A stretch of 64,000 bases of DNA. It comes from Acidobacteriaceae bacterium (GTDB lineage Bacteria; Acidobacteriota; Terriglobia; Terriglobales; Acidobacteriaceae). Numbering within the stretch: position 1 is the first letter of the stretch; each line of letters starts with the position of its first letter. Location of the stretch: contig PLHW01000062.1 of the NCBI GenBank assembly GCA_003139095.1, positions 159,530 through 223,529 of the forward strand, given 5' to 3'. Under the pieces are notes generated by a model. It made no database searches and was not told the origin of the DNA. It was given only the letters and a program-made list of their open reading frames with translations. Shown here one piece after another: positions 49,958-59,271 of this stretch. A program made the translations under genes and the position numbers.

Positions 49958-51751
49958 CTATTCCAAAATCACATTGTCCATCAGTTCACGTTCGTCCAGG
50001 AATGGGTACATGTCCTCTAGATTGGGAGAAACAATGGTACCGTCGGGTAGCTGGCGCGCTTTTGAACGCGGCTCAAACTGCTGATCTGGGTCAAGAATGA
50101 CGTCAATCAGCGCAGGTCCCACAGACGAAAGCGCCTTATCGACGTCAGCCAGTTGCGACTTCCGATCGATTCGAGCCGATGGAATGCCATAGGCGCAAGC
50201 GAGCTTGACCATGTTGGGGAAAGAGATCCCGCTCGATGCACTCTCGCCAGTCAAGCGGCCGAAGAAGGCCGATTGCGTCATGCGCATGGACAGATACCCG
50301 GAGTTGTTGAGCACAAAAACCTTGATTGGCAATTGGTGGTGGACGATCGTCTGCAGTTCCTGGATGTTCATCTGGATGCTGCCGTCTCCGGCGACGCAAA
50401 TGATGCGCGCGCCCGGCGAGGCGAACGCTGCCCCGATGGCCGCGGGAAGGTCATAACCCATGGACGCCGATCCAGAGTTCGAGATCAGCCGCTGACTTTC
50501 GCCGAGACGCATCGCCTGGAACGGGATTATGCACGAGCTGGCATTGCTGCAAACGATCACGTCATTGGCGGCGAGGCGCGCGGAGAGTTGTTCTACAAAA
50601 TAATATGGGTTCAGCGGCGGTCCGGGCTGACGTTGAGATGGCCGCACGACGGGATAGCGGCGCACCCGCTCTCGACACCAGGCAAGCCAGGAAGCGTGTC
50701 GACCCGAGTGATAGTCGCTGCGGTCGCATTCGTGAAGAAGCTCTTTGAGGAACTGTCTGAGATCGCAGTGGACGGCCAGATCGGGCTGGACGGTAGGTTT
50801 TTGTAATTCCGCAGTGTCGATGTCGACCTGAATCTTGAAGGCATGGCGCGCGAAGGATCGCCAGTTATAGCTGGTTTGTCGAATATTGAGACGCGAACCA
50901 AGGATCAGGAGGAGGTCGGCACTTTGTACGCTGAAATTTCCCGCCCGATCGCCGATGGTGCCTTGGCGCCCACAGCAGAGCGGATCATCTGATGCGATGA
51001 CGTCGTGGGTCCAGGCCGTGGTGACGGGCACGCCTAAGCGGTGGATCAGGGCCCGGAATTCGCCAAGGGCATGAGCAACGCGAACCCCGGAGCCAGCGAG
51101 GATGACCGGCCGCTTCGACACGCGGATGCGATCCAGGATTTCACGACACTGCATTGCGATTTGCGAGCGATCGAACGTAACCGTGTCCAGGGCAGGATCG
51201 TAGGGAGGCAGGTCAGACGGATCAACGGATGCGGCCTGGACGTCAACCGGAATATCGAGCCAGCAAGGGCCGGGACGCCCGGATTGACAAAGGTGCCAGG
51301 CGCGCTCGAGATGGAAACGGATGGAAAGCGGATCATCGACCAGAACCGCATACTTGGTGATCCCGCTCACCATGCCGATGATATCGGCCTCCTGATCGCC
51401 CAACTGGCGTAGTGCCCTGATATGCAGAGCGCGCATACAGGTTTCGCGTTTCACCTGGCCGGAAAGAACAAGCATGGGAACTGAGTCCGTCCACGCGCCA
51501 AAGACACCATTGAGCGCGTTAATGCCTCCCGGGCCGGTAGTGACGTTGACTACGCCGGGCCGCCCGCTGAGGCGGGCGTAGGCTTCGGCGGCCATAGCTG
51601 AGGCCTGTTCATGGTGATTGCAGATGTAGCGGATGCGCGCGTCGCTGCCGATTGAGTCGTTGAGGTGCATGGCGCCGCCGCCAGTTACGAGAAAGACATG
51701 GCGTACGCCCCACTCGGCGAGCTGCCCGGCGACGTAGTCAGAGAGCTTCAT
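49958..51751 (-). CDS. Thiamine-diphosphate-dependent enzyme, acetolactate-synthase-like (YerE-like?)
   Basis: 597 residues with the three TPP-enzyme domains. The catalytic glutamate lies in NHHEQASAMAAEAYARLSG; the TPP-binding GDGSIQMNIQELQT...VLNNSGYL (GDG to NN) is near residue 450. The N-terminus (KLSDYVAGQLAEWGVRHVFLVTGGGAMHL) is typical of TPP enzymes found in O-antigen clusters. In YerE such an enzyme adds a two-carbon unit from pyruvate to a CDP-3,6-dideoxy-4-ketohexose to make yersiniose. Proximity to rfbF, rfbG and rfbH homologues supports that parallel, which is an inference. The start shares one base with the upstream stop (TGATG). Confidence 0.85.
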   Translation of the reverse strand: MKLSDYVAGQLAEWGVRHVFLVTGGGAMHLNDSIGSDARIRYICNHHEQASAMAAEAYARLSGRPGVVNVTTGPGGINALNGVFGAWTDSVPMLVLSGQVKRETCMRALHIRALRQLGDQEADIIGMVSGITKYAVLVDDPLSIRFHLERAWHLCQSGRPGPCWLDIPVDVQAASVDPSDLPPYDPALDTVTFDRSQIAMQCREILDRIRVSKRPVILAGSGVRVAHALGEFRALIHRLGVPVTTAWTHDVIASDDPLCCGRQGTIGDRAGNFSVQSADLLLILGSRLNIRQTSYNWRSFARHAFKIQVDIDTAELQKPTVQPDLAVHCDLRQFLKELLHECDRSDYHSGRHASWLAWCRERVRRYPVVRPSQRQPGPPLNPYYFVEQLSARLAANDVIVCSNASSCIIPFQAMRLGESQRLISNSGSASMGYDLPAAIGAAFASPGARIICVAGDGSIQMNIQELQTIVHHQLPIKVFVLNNSGYLSMRMTQSAFFGRLTGESASSGISFPNMVKLACAYGIPSARIDRKSQLADVDKALSSVGPALIDVILDPDQQFEPRSKARQLPDGTIVSPNLEDMYPFLDERELMDNVILE

Positions 51752-52983
51752 CAGCGGCCAGCCTCACTCGATTCCGGCAGCAACTGAATGATGGGGTTCG
51801 CAAGTCCGCGGCGTCGAATGTCGGTAACGATTTCGTCGACATGGAGCAATGTGGCGATGAGGATCGGTTGGCTGGCGCCGGCGATTTCTTTGGGACTCAC
51901 AATTGGCGCACCAGCCAGCCGCTTTCCCCTGAGAATGGGATTGTTGTCGACGAACGCGCTGACCTTTATGTTCGCGAGGCAAGGAAGCGTCAGGAGTTTC
52001 ATCGCGAGTTGTCCCGCGCCCCAAACGATGATGCGCTTGTGGTGCGCGAGTTGGGTTGCCAGCTTTTGATTGATGCTGCTCATCTGCTCGGCCGAGCGCC
52101 GGATATAGGCGTCGATTCTGGCGGGCAACTCTCGGTCGGCGATAACGGGGCGCCCATCTTCGGCGCTGGAATCGCGGAAAACGCCGAAGACCGCGGGGTA
52201 GTAAATTTCTTTGGAGGTTTGGAACACCTTCTGTTCCGTTACGATGGGCTGGAAACCAAAGCGCCGGGCGGTGTTACTAAGCGTCTGTGCGGAGAAATGG
52301 TTGATGTGCTCGGTGTTGAACTCCTGGAATGGGGCGTAGAGATAATTTTCGTAGCGGGCCGCGTCGGGAGTTTCAATGTACAGATAGCCTCCCGGCGCCA
52401 GCAGGCCGCGGGTGGCTGCGAAAAATGCGGGAACATCGCAAACATGTTCCAGAACGTGGCTGAGCACGATGCAATCGAACTTCGGAAGGTGAACTGGAGC
52501 CGGGGCGATGGAGCCGACGTAGGCCTGGAAGCCGCGCTCGCGGCAGGCGACCGCACAACCAGGCGAAGGATCAAGGCCGGCGACCGCGCTGAAACCCTGG
52601 TCGCGTAAAGCGCTCAGCAAGCCGCCGGTGGCGCAACCGGCATCCAGGATGCTGCTAGCTTTTGAAGGCAGCACGTGCGCGATGTCGCGGGCGGTAGCGG
52701 CCAGGCGAGCGGCGTCATCCCCTACCACGCCGCCACCGGTCGCGGTTGTCGAGTCGTCATACTTGGACCACTCCGAGTAGAACCAGTCGTAATCGCGCTG
52801 CGTGGCAGGCGTATCGGCGTAAACAAAGCCACAGCGGTGGCAGACCACCACATCGTAGGCAGCGGGCAGCGGATAGCCCTCGGGCACGATGAATTCCTGG
52901 TGATGGCAGACTCGGTAGCCAGCGGCGCCGCAGGATGCGCAAGCGCGATGTGGAAGGGGACTGCGGCCGGCGGCGCTATGCAT
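51751..52983 (-). CDS. Sugar C-methyltransferase with zinc-binding N-terminus
   Basis: 410 residues from ATG 52983 (GAGGG about 6 nt upstream), overlapping the epimerase stop by 8 bp. The N-terminus has the zinc site CASCGAAGY...VVCHRCGFVY. The SAM domain has ILDAGCATGGLLSAL and CIVLSHVLEHV. The C-terminal about 100 residues (RIIVWGAGQLAMKLL, FVDNNPILRGKRLAG) form the C-methyltransferase C-terminal domain seen in TylC3-like NDP-hexose 3-C-methyltransferases. It would transfer a methyl group to the 3-position of a keto-sugar nucleotide. It follows the epimerase in the operon and is directly coupled to the TPP enzyme gene. Confidence 0.88.
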   Translation of the reverse strand: MHSAAGRSPLPHRACASCGAAGYRVCHHQEFIVPEGYPLPAAYDVVVCHRCGFVYADTPATQRDYDWFYSEWSKYDDSTTATGGGVVGDDAARLAATARDIAHVLPSKASSILDAGCATGGLLSALRDQGFSAVAGLDPSPGCAVACRERGFQAYVGSIAPAPVHLPKFDCIVLSHVLEHVCDVPAFFAATRGLLAPGGYLYIETPDAARYENYLYAPFQEFNTEHINHFSAQTLSNTARRFGFQPIVTEQKVFQTSKEIYYPAVFGVFRDSSAEDGRPVIADRELPARIDAYIRRSAEQMSSINQKLATQLAHHKRIIVWGAGQLAMKLLTLPCLANIKVSAFVDNNPILRGKRLAGAPIVSPKEIAGASQPILIATLLHVDEIVTDIRRRGLANPIIQLLPESSEAGR

Positions 52984-54079
52984 GTTGCCCTCGCGCGGCG
53001 GGCGGCGGCAACTGGCTGGAGAATGCATCGGCCGAAAACCAGGCATGGGTGCGGCGAATCGCGTCGCGGAGCGGAATTTCGGCGAGTAGCCCGAGTTCGT
53101 CGCGCGCCCGCGCGGTGGAAGGCACGTAACGCTGAACGGGCGTTCCAGGCTTGGGCTCGGGTGTCTTAGTGACGTCAACCTTCTGCGGCACGGCGGCGGC
53201 GACTTCGTGGGCCAGCGCGGCAATGTTCAAGGCGTCTTCTGAGCCGACGTTATAGGCGCGGCAGGAGCGTCCTTTGAAAAGCGCCGTCCAGAGCCAGACT
53301 GCAAGATCGGAAGCGTAGAGATAGGAGCGGACGGGAGAGCCATCTCCCTTGACCAGGATCGGTCCGCCGCGCAATGCGTCCGAGATGAAGTTACCAATGG
53401 CAAAGTGCGCGTCAATTCGCATGTAGGGGCCGACAAAGGCGAAGCAGCGCGCGATGATGGTCTCCAGATGGGGCGATGCGGCGATCGCGCAGAGCAGTTC
53501 GGCCGCGCGTTTGCCTTCCGCGTATGCCGAGGACCGGTCAAGAGGATCCGGGCCGCCACAGAAAGACTCGGGAATGTGCGTGAGATGTTCGGGCTGCTTT
53601 CCATAGACGGCGCCGGAACTGATGAAAAGAAATCGCTCGACGGAGCGAGTTTTGGAGAACTCCAATACATGCCGAGTGCCGTCGACGATCGTCTCGAACA
53701 TCACCAGCGGTGCGTCTGTATTCAGCTGCGCGCTCGCCTCCGTCGCCGCGTGAATCACATGCGAGAACTCGCCTTCGGGAAAACGGCCTTCGCGGATATC
53801 TGCCGCAAAGAAGGAAATCGCGGCATCCGCGGCAAGGTGAGGAGCCTTCCGCCCAAGCATCTCCGGATGCCGGGAGAGCGCGACTGCGTGCGCGTCCAGA
53901 TTCAAACGGCGATTTGCCCAGGCGAAACTCTCCAGTAGCCAGCATCCGAAAAATCCGGTGGCGCCAGTGATAAGAATGCGTTGTCCACGGAGATCGCCCC
54001 AAAGCGGCTCGGTGCGAGCGAGGATGTGGTCGAGGTCGTCTGAAAGGCGGTTTGTCATGGTCGAATCAACATGCGTCAC
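52976..54079 (-). CDS. NAD-dependent epimerase/dehydratase family protein
   Basis: About 367 residues of the extended SDR type. The Rossmann motif is ILITGATGFFG, and the catalytic residues are SSGAVYG and SAYAEGKRAAE (Y-x-x-x-K); the sequence then shows the RCFAFVGPY and VRSYLYASDLA segments of nucleotide-sugar enzymes. Located between rfbH and a C-methyltransferase, it most likely reduces the 4-keto group of a CDP-deoxyhexose (as RfbJ or RfbS do) or epimerises it. Starts GTG 54079 and ATG 54058 both lack a good SD; 54079 keeps the 3-bp spacing to rfbH. Confidence 0.85.
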   Translation of the reverse strand: MTHVDSTMTNRLSDDLDHILARTEPLWGDLRGQRILITGATGFFGCWLLESFAWANRRLNLDAHAVALSRHPEMLGRKAPHLAADAAISFFAADIREGRFPEGEFSHVIHAATEASAQLNTDAPLVMFETIVDGTRHVLEFSKTRSVERFLFISSGAVYGKQPEHLTHIPESFCGGPDPLDRSSAYAEGKRAAELLCAIAASPHLETIIARCFAFVGPYMRIDAHFAIGNFISDALRGGPILVKGDGSPVRSYLYASDLAVWLWTALFKGRSCRAYNVGSEDALNIAALAHEVAAAVPQKVDVTKTPEPKPGTPVQRYVPSTARARDELGLLAEIPLRDAIRRTHAWFSADAFSSQLPPPAARGQHA

Positions 54080-54082
54080 GTT

Positions 54083-55411
54083 CTAAGCCCCATGCGCGGA
54101 GGCTTTCCGGATTTTGTAGAAGCTATCCACCACGTAGTCGATCATCGGTTCGGTGATGCCGGGGTAAAGGCCGATCCAGAAAACGTTGTTCATCACGAAA
54201 TCCGTGTTCGGTAAATCGCCGATTACCCTTCGCGCGATGTCGTGGTATGCAGGTTGGCGAAGCAGATTGCCCCCGAAGAGCAGGCGAGTTGCAATCCGGT
54301 GCGACTCGAGTAACTCGACGACTTGCCTGCGAGTAAGCGCCGATCCTTCGCGCACTGCCAGCGGAAATCCAAACCAACTGGGATTCGATTGAGCCGTGGC
54401 TGCGGGCAGCAGGAAGATGTCATCGAAATCCTTGAGCCCCGCGTAGAGCCTGGCGAAGTTGTGATTGCGCGCGGCGATAAATGCGGGCAGCTTCTTCAAT
54501 TGCGCCACGCCCACCGCAGCTTGCAGATCGGTGCATTTGAGGTTGTAGCCGAGATGGCTGTAGATGTACTTGTGGTCGTAACCGGCGGGCAGATCGCCCA
54601 GCTTCCATTCAAACCGGCAGCCACAGGTGTTTGATTTGCCGGGATCGCACCAGCAATCCCTGCCCCAGTCGCGAAATGATTCAACAAGCTTCTTTAATGC
54701 CGGGGATTGCGTCAGGACGCATCCGCCCTCACCCATAGTGATGTGGTGCGCGGGGTAAAAACTAGTGGTGGCCAAATGTCCGAACGTGCCGACAGAGCGG
54801 CCTTTGTAAGTGGAACCAACAGCATCGCAGCAGTCCTCGATCACCCATAGGTTGTACTTATTGGCAACGGACATGACGGCGTCTAGGTCAAAAGGGTTCC
54901 CAAGCGTGTGCGCAAGGATGATGGCTCTAGTACGTTCCGAAACGGCAGCTTCCAGTTGACTGGGATCCACGTTGTAAGTGGGAAGCTCGACGTCCACGAA
55001 TACGGGAACGAGACCGTTCTGAACGATGGGATTGACCGTCGTCGGAAATCCGGCAGCCACGGTGATGACCTCATCGCCCGCGCGCAATCTGCGCTCACCA
55101 AGCGAGGGCGAGGTGAGGCAGGAGATCGCAATCAGGTTGGCGGAGGACCCCGAGTTGACCAGCGAGGCGCAACGAACCCCCATGAAAGCGGCAAAATCGC
55201 GCTCAAACTCGCTGGCAAATCGTCCGGTCGTGAGCCATCCATCCAGGGAAGCTTCGACCAGATGCTGGAGTTCGGAGGAATCCAGCACTTTGCCCGACAC
55301 GGGGACGTTGCTTTGACCGGGAACGAACGGTTGGGGCGCCAGGGCCGACTCGCTGTACTCCTTCACGAGAGCGGATATCGCAGTTCGAAGCTGCTGGGGA
55401 GTCCTGTTCAT
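54083..55411 (-). CDS. rfbH: CDP-4-keto-6-deoxyglucose 3-dehydrase (RfbH/DdhC/E1 type)
   Basis: 442 residues. A PLP/[2Fe-2S] dehydrase that removes the 3-hydroxyl of CDP-4-keto-6-deoxyglucose. The diagnostic [16 protein letters not shown] replaces the PLP lysine of aminotransferases with histidine. Cysteines in [20 protein letters not shown] match the iron-sulfur site. The N-terminal and C-terminal parts ([26 protein letters not shown]) also match RfbH. It needs a flavin reductase partner (RfbI/DdhD); none is in the window. A short 6-bp gap separates it from the dehydratase gene upstream. Confidence 0.95.
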   Translation of the reverse strand: MNRTPQQLRTAISALVKEYSESALAPQPFVPGQSNVPVSGKVLDSSELQHLVEASLDGWLTTGRFASEFERDFAAFMGVRCASLVNSGSSANLIAISCLTSPSLGERRLRAGDEVITVAAGFPTTVNPIVQNGLVPVFVDVELPTYNVDPSQLEAAVSERTRAIILAHTLGNPFDLDAVMSVANKYNLWVIEDCCDAVGSTYKGRSVGTFGHLATTSFYPAHHITMGEGGCVLTQSPALKKLVESFRDWGRDCWCDPGKSNTCGCRFEWKLGDLPAGYDHKYIYSHLGYNLKCTDLQAAVGVAQLKKLPAFIAARNHNFARLYAGLKDFDDIFLLPAATAQSNPSWFGFPLAVREGSALTRRQVVELLESHRIATRLLFGGNLLRQPAYHDIARRVIGDLPNTDFVMNNVFWIGLYPGITEPMIDYVVDSFYKIRKASAHGA

Positions 55412-55417
55412 ATTCCT

Positions 55418-56422
55418 TTATCCCCGAGCCACCTGCGCCATAGCGGCGGGGAACCCTAAGAACTCGCGGTACCAGGCGATGGATCGGTTCAATCCTTCCT
55501 GGAGCGTGAACTGTGGTTGCCAATTGAGTTCGCTTCGTGCACGCCTGGCACTTAGGAACTGGTGCTGAATCTCATGGCTTGCCTGATTCAGGATTTCGGG
55601 ACGAAGCGCGGAATTCATTTTTTGCAAAATCAAGTCAACCAGCTCAAGCACGCTGATTTGGCTTTCGTTGGAGAAGTTGAAGGCTTTACCGCGCAGATTG
55701 GGCTGCCGGAAGAGGCATTCCGCCAGAAGCATGTAGGCAGCTGCACCATCTTCGATGTAAAAATAGTCGCGCACGAACTTGCCATCGGAACGCACGACCG
55801 GCCGTTCTCCGCGGAGGACGGAGCGGATGGTCCCCGGCACGATGCGGCTCCAGTTGAGATCGCCCCCGCCATAGAAGTTTCCACAGCGAGTGATGGCAGC
55901 CGGCAAATTGTAAGTTGCCGCATAAGTCTGAGTAATCAAATCGGCGCATGACTTACTTACGTCGTAAGGATGACGGCCCTGGAGGGGCATGGTTTCGTCG
56001 TAGGGCAGTCGCGGCTGATCCCCGTATGCCTTATCGGAAGAAGCGACCACGATCGAAGCCACTTTCGGGGAGCGGCGGCAAGCCTCGAGCACATTCCACG
56101 TGCCCTCGACATTCGTGGAAAAGGTCGAGATCGGATTGCGATTCGCGATGCCGACAATGGTTTGGGCGGCAAGGTGGAATACAACTTCCACCTCGTATTC
56201 ACCGAGGGTACGTTCGATGAGATCGCGATTGCCGACGTCGCCGCGAACGACGGTCACGCGATCGATGGCGCGGGTGCGAACCAGTTCGCTTTGCCAAACC
56301 CAATCCCGCACCAGGCAGATGACGTTCGCGCCAGCCGCACTTAGTCGCGGCACCAGCCACGATCCGAGTAAGCCGGTCCCGCCGGTCACCAGCACGGAGC
56401 GATCTCTCCAGAATGAATTCAT
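55418..56422 (-). CDS. rfbG: CDP-glucose 4,6-dehydratase
   Basis: 334 residues from ATG 56422, whose ATGA overlaps the stop of rfbF. The protein is an extended [19 protein letters not shown] near the N-terminus, [35 protein letters not shown] (S, Y), [12 protein letters not shown] (Y-x-x-x-K). It converts CDP-glucose to CDP-4-keto-6-deoxyglucose. Residues [21 protein letters not shown] and [18 protein letters not shown] match RfbG proteins. Between rfbF and rfbH it completes the three-step entry to CDP-dideoxysugars. Confidence 0.94.
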   Translation of the reverse strand: MNSFWRDRSVLVTGGTGLLGSWLVPRLSAAGANVICLVRDWVWQSELVRTRAIDRVTVVRGDVGNRDLIERTLGEYEVEVVFHLAAQTIVGIANRNPISTFSTNVEGTWNVLEACRRSPKVASIVVASSDKAYGDQPRLPYDETMPLQGRHPYDVSKSCADLITQTYAATYNLPAAITRCGNFYGGGDLNWSRIVPGTIRSVLRGERPVVRSDGKFVRDYFYIEDGAAAYMLLAECLFRQPNLRGKAFNFSNESQISVLELVDLILQKMNSALRPEILNQASHEIQHQFLSARRARSELNWQPQFTLQEGLNRSIAWYREFLGFPAAMAQVARG

Positions 56423-57201
56423 TTCGACCACACTTTCCACGGTGTTTTCTCGCTCGCCCAGAGTTCGTTCAAATACTGATATTCGCGGTAGGTGTCCATC
56501 GCATAGAAGAAGCCGTCATGGCGATAGGCCATGAGTTGATCTTCGCGCGCAAGACGTTCCAGCGGCTCACGCTCGAGGATGCATTCCGGGCCGGTAAGAT
56601 AGTCCAGGATTCGACGATTGAAGACGAAGAAGCCCGCACTGATCAGACCGTTGGCCTTCGGCTTTTCGACGAAGCGCTCGACCTGGCCTCGCCCGTCGGC
56701 TTCCAGCACGCCGAAGCGCGAAATCGGCGGAACGGAGGTGACGGTGGCGATCTTGCCGTGAGTTTTGTGGAACTCGACGAGATCGCGAATGTTGATGTCG
56801 CTGACACCATCGCCATAGGTAAGAAGAAAGGTGTCGTCATCGGCCAGATAGCGCGCCACCCGCTGCAAGCGGCCGCCGGTCATCGTTTCGGCGCCGGTAT
56901 CGGCCAGTGTGACGGCGAAATCCTGTTCCTGGTGGGCACCCATGAATTCGATATGCGACTTACGGCCGAGGCAGATGCGGAAGTCATTGTTCATCGCTTC
57001 GTAATTCAGGAAATAATCCTTGATGATGTTTCCGCGATATCCCAGACACAAAATAAACTCGCGCATCCCGTAGTGGGCGTAGATTTTCATGATGTGCCAC
57101 AGGATGGGGCGCCCGCCGATCTCAACCATCGGCTTGGGACGGAACTCCGTTTCCTCCCTAAGACGCGTGCCTAATCCGCCGCAAAGGACGACAACCTTCA
57201 T
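56419..57201 (-). CDS. rfbF: Glucose-1-phosphate cytidylyltransferase
   Basis: 260 residues from ATG 57201; the upstream extension to 57282 lacks family sequence. The nucleotidyltransferase motif is [35 protein letters not shown], followed by the characteristic [35 protein letters not shown] and [14 protein letters not shown]. It makes CDP-glucose from CTP and glucose-1-phosphate. It is the first gene of the nine-gene operon that ends at 46523. GtrA lies 170 bp upstream on the same strand. Confidence 0.95.
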   Translation of the reverse strand: MKVVVLCGGLGTRLREETEFRPKPMVEIGGRPILWHIMKIYAHYGMREFILCLGYRGNIIKDYFLNYEAMNNDFRICLGRKSHIEFMGAHQEQDFAVTLADTGAETMTGGRLQRVARYLADDDTFLLTYGDGVSDINIRDLVEFHKTHGKIATVTSVPPISRFGVLEADGRGQVERFVEKPKANGLISAGFFVFNRRILDYLTGPECILEREPLERLAREDQLMAYRHDGFFYAMDTYREYQYLNELWASEKTPWKVWSK

Positions 57202-57371
57202 ATCCGCGTTCCTGGTAATGGCCGGGAAAAGATCCGGGGAGGCTTTATGCGCGGCCGCCCCGGGGTAACGTGTTACTGTCACCGCAATTCAGTTATCCCA
57301 CACGAACGCGTAGATGGCAGGATTACGAAAGTCATCTGCTGCACTCTGGTAAGCGGGCGGTGGCCAGCGAT

Positions 57372-57827
57372 CTACGGGCTTATTTGGGGAGCCTGTTTCG
57401 TACCGCCGAAAGAGATATGGCGATGTCCGAAGAAGCTGAACGTCAAGGAGAAGACGAGAACAATCGCCCCGGCGATATAGGGGGCGGTGTGGGCGTTGCC
57501 GGTGTGATGCCGGACAGCCGCGACCAAAAACGGAAGGGCGGCAGCAGACAATAGGATGTTGCCTGAGTAGACGCCCAGGCAGCGAATCCATTCTTTGAGG
57601 TAATTACCCTGAGTTTTGAAGACAATCCACTTGTATCCCAGGAAAGAGAACGTAATTGCAAGTAGATTTGCGAGGAGGCTGGCCAGGACATATCCGTAGG
57701 CCATGGGAGTCAGGAGCATCGTCAAAACAGCAAAACAGCCATAGCCAAAGACGGTGTTGACCGCTCCCACGGCGAGGTAGCGAAATACCGTTCGCGAGAT
57801 GGGCTGTGGCTGAGAAGGAGCGGTCAT
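57372..57827 (-). CDS. GtrA-family membrane protein (polyprenyl-P-sugar flippase)
   Basis: 151 residues with four membrane helices (VFRYLAVGAVNTVFGYGCFAVLT; GYVLASLLANLLAITFSFLGYK; YSGNILLSAAALPFLVAAV; YIAGAIVLVFSLTFSFFGHR). The motif FRYLAVGAVNTVFGYG and the second ANLLAITFSFLGYKWIVFK are characteristic of GtrA, which helps move polyprenyl-phosphate glucose or similar lipids across the inner membrane. A GtrB-type synthase gene (46523) lies in the same block, which completes the pair. Start ATG 57827 behind AAGGAG. Upstream is a 14-bp tandem repeat. Confidence 0.9.
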   Translation of the reverse strand: MTAPSQPQPISRTVFRYLAVGAVNTVFGYGCFAVLTMLLTPMAYGYVLASLLANLLAITFSFLGYKWIVFKTQGNYLKEWIRCLGVYSGNILLSAAALPFLVAAVRHHTGNAHTAPYIAGAIVLVFSLTFSFFGHRHISFGGTKQAPQISP

Positions 57828-57918
57828 GATGATTGCGCACCGCTGCTCTCATCTGCTTAAGAGCAACAAATACGGAGGCGACGGTCACATCATAGTGGGA
57901 CGACGAGACGCCTCTGAA

Positions 57919-57946
57919 GGTTACGATCGTTAGGTTACGATCGTTA
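57919..57946. repeat. Perfect 14-bp direct repeat upstream of the GtrA gene
   Basis: GGTTACGATCGTTA occurs twice without a spacer (57919-57932 and 57933-57946). Each copy has a CGATCG core within TAACGATCG/CGATCGTTA symmetry. It lies between the murA stop and the GtrA start and could be an operator. Confidence 0.65.
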
Positions 57947-57957
57947 CCCTGCTGTCG

Positions 57958-59253
57958 CTAGATACTTTGCGCGCGGCGTTTCGGGAAGATATCGCCTACA
58001 CGGCGAATCTCGGCGCCGACGCCCTTCAGCTTCTCTTCAATATTCTCGTAGCCCCGGTCGATGTGGTAGACGCGGTCAATGATCGTTTCTCCGTCGGCGA
58101 CGAGCGCCGCCAGCACCAGCGAGGCGGACGCGCGCAAATCCGATGCCAGAACGGCCGCTGCGCTCAAGGGCGTTTTGCCGCGTACGATTGCCCGCCGTCC
58201 TTCGATCTTAATGTTGGCGCCCATCCTGACCAGTTCCTGGGCATGCATAAACCGGTTTTCAAAAATGTTTTCGACTACGATCGAAGTGCCTTCCGCCTGC
58301 GTTGCCAGCGCCATGTATTGGGCCTGCATGTCGGTGGGGAAGCCGGGGTACTCCTCGGTATTCATGTCCGCCGCTTTAAGCGGATGATCTCCCATCACGC
58401 GCACGCTGTCGGATTTCACCGCGGTCTTCACTCCCGTCTCCTCGAGTTTCTGCAAAATCGCGGTGAGATGGTGCGGGTCGCAGCCCGTGATATTGACATC
58501 GCCGCCGGTGAGCGCGCCCGCGACGATAAACGTTCCCGCCTCGACGCGGTCAGGAATAATTCGATGCTTGGCCCCATGCAGGCGGGCAACGCCTTGCACG
58601 CGAATGGTAGAAGTTCCCGCGCCCTGAATCTTCGCGCCCATCGCATTCAGCAGCGCCGCCAGGTCCGCCACCTCCGGCTCGCGGGCGCAATTCTGCATCA
58701 CAGTTTCTCCGTCCGCGAGCGTGGCCGCCATTAGCAGATCTTCCGTGCCAGTCACCGTAATTTTGTCGAAGACAATTTCCGCCCCGCGCAGGCGGTCGGT
58801 TGCGGCTTCCACGTAGCCGTGCTCCTGCGTGATTTTCGCGCCCAGGCGTTCCAGTCCTTTAATGTGCAGGTCGATTGGGCGCGCGCCAATGGCGCAGCCT
58901 CCCGGAAGCGAAACGCGGGCGCGCCCACACCGCGCCACCAGCGGGCCGAGCACGAGCGTCGAGGCGCGCATGGTCTTGACCAATTCGTAGGAAGCCTCCG
59001 GTGTTGCCACATTCTGGGCGCAGATCGTGGTGCGATGTTGCGCCCGCCCGTAGCCGAGTTCGACCTCCGCTCCCATGGCTGCGAGCAGCTTGCGCGTCGT
59101 CTCGATGTCGCGCACCTGCGGGATATTTTCGAGGATCACCGGGTCATCGGTCAGCAAAGCGGCGGCCATGCAGGGAAGCGCGGCATTTTTCGCGCCGCTG
59201 ACGCGCACCGTGCCGAGGAGGGGATTGCCGCCGCGAATTACAAGTTTGTCCAT
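57958..59253 (-). CDS. murA: UDP-N-acetylglucosamine 1-carboxyvinyltransferase
   Basis: 431 residues of an EPSP-synthase-like fold. It catalyses the first committed step of peptidoglycan synthesis by transferring enolpyruvate to UDP-GlcNAc; fosfomycin target. Motifs: [27 protein letters not shown] at the start, [21 protein letters not shown] with the catalytic cysteine near residue 115, [11 protein letters not shown] and [14 protein letters not shown]. The length is normal. Downstream genes on the minus strand are murQ's partners upstream; murA itself lies 18 bp behind murQ and may be co-transcribed with it. Confidence 0.96.
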   Translation of the reverse strand: MDKLVIRGGNPLLGTVRVSGAKNAALPCMAAALLTDDPVILENIPQVRDIETTRKLLAAMGAEVELGYGRAQHRTTICAQNVATPEASYELVKTMRASTLVLGPLVARCGRARVSLPGGCAIGARPIDLHIKGLERLGAKITQEHGYVEAATDRLRGAEIVFDKITVTGTEDLLMAATLADGETVMQNCAREPEVADLAALLNAMGAKIQGAGTSTIRVQGVARLHGAKHRIIPDRVEAGTFIVAGALTGGDVNITGCDPHHLTAILQKLEETGVKTAVKSDSVRVMGDHPLKAADMNTEEYPGFPTDMQAQYMALATQAEGTSIVVENIFENRFMHAQELVRMGANIKIEGRRAIVRGKTPLSAAAVLASDLRASASLVLAALVADGETIIDRVYHIDRGYENIEEKLKGVGAEIRRVGDIFPKRRAQSI

Positions 59254-59271
59254 CGTGTCTCAAAACCTCAA

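Noticed and set aside
49958..51751. The TPP enzyme as housekeeping acetolactate synthase (IlvB)
   Set aside because: No ilvN or other branched-chain genes are adjacent, the N-terminus is like TPP enzymes in polysaccharide clusters, and the operon is devoted to nucleotide sugars. IlvB cannot be completely excluded.
36675..57827. The sugar region as a recently acquired genomic island
   Set aside because: No integrase, transposase, tRNA site or direct repeats at the ends were seen. Codon or composition differences could not be quantified here.
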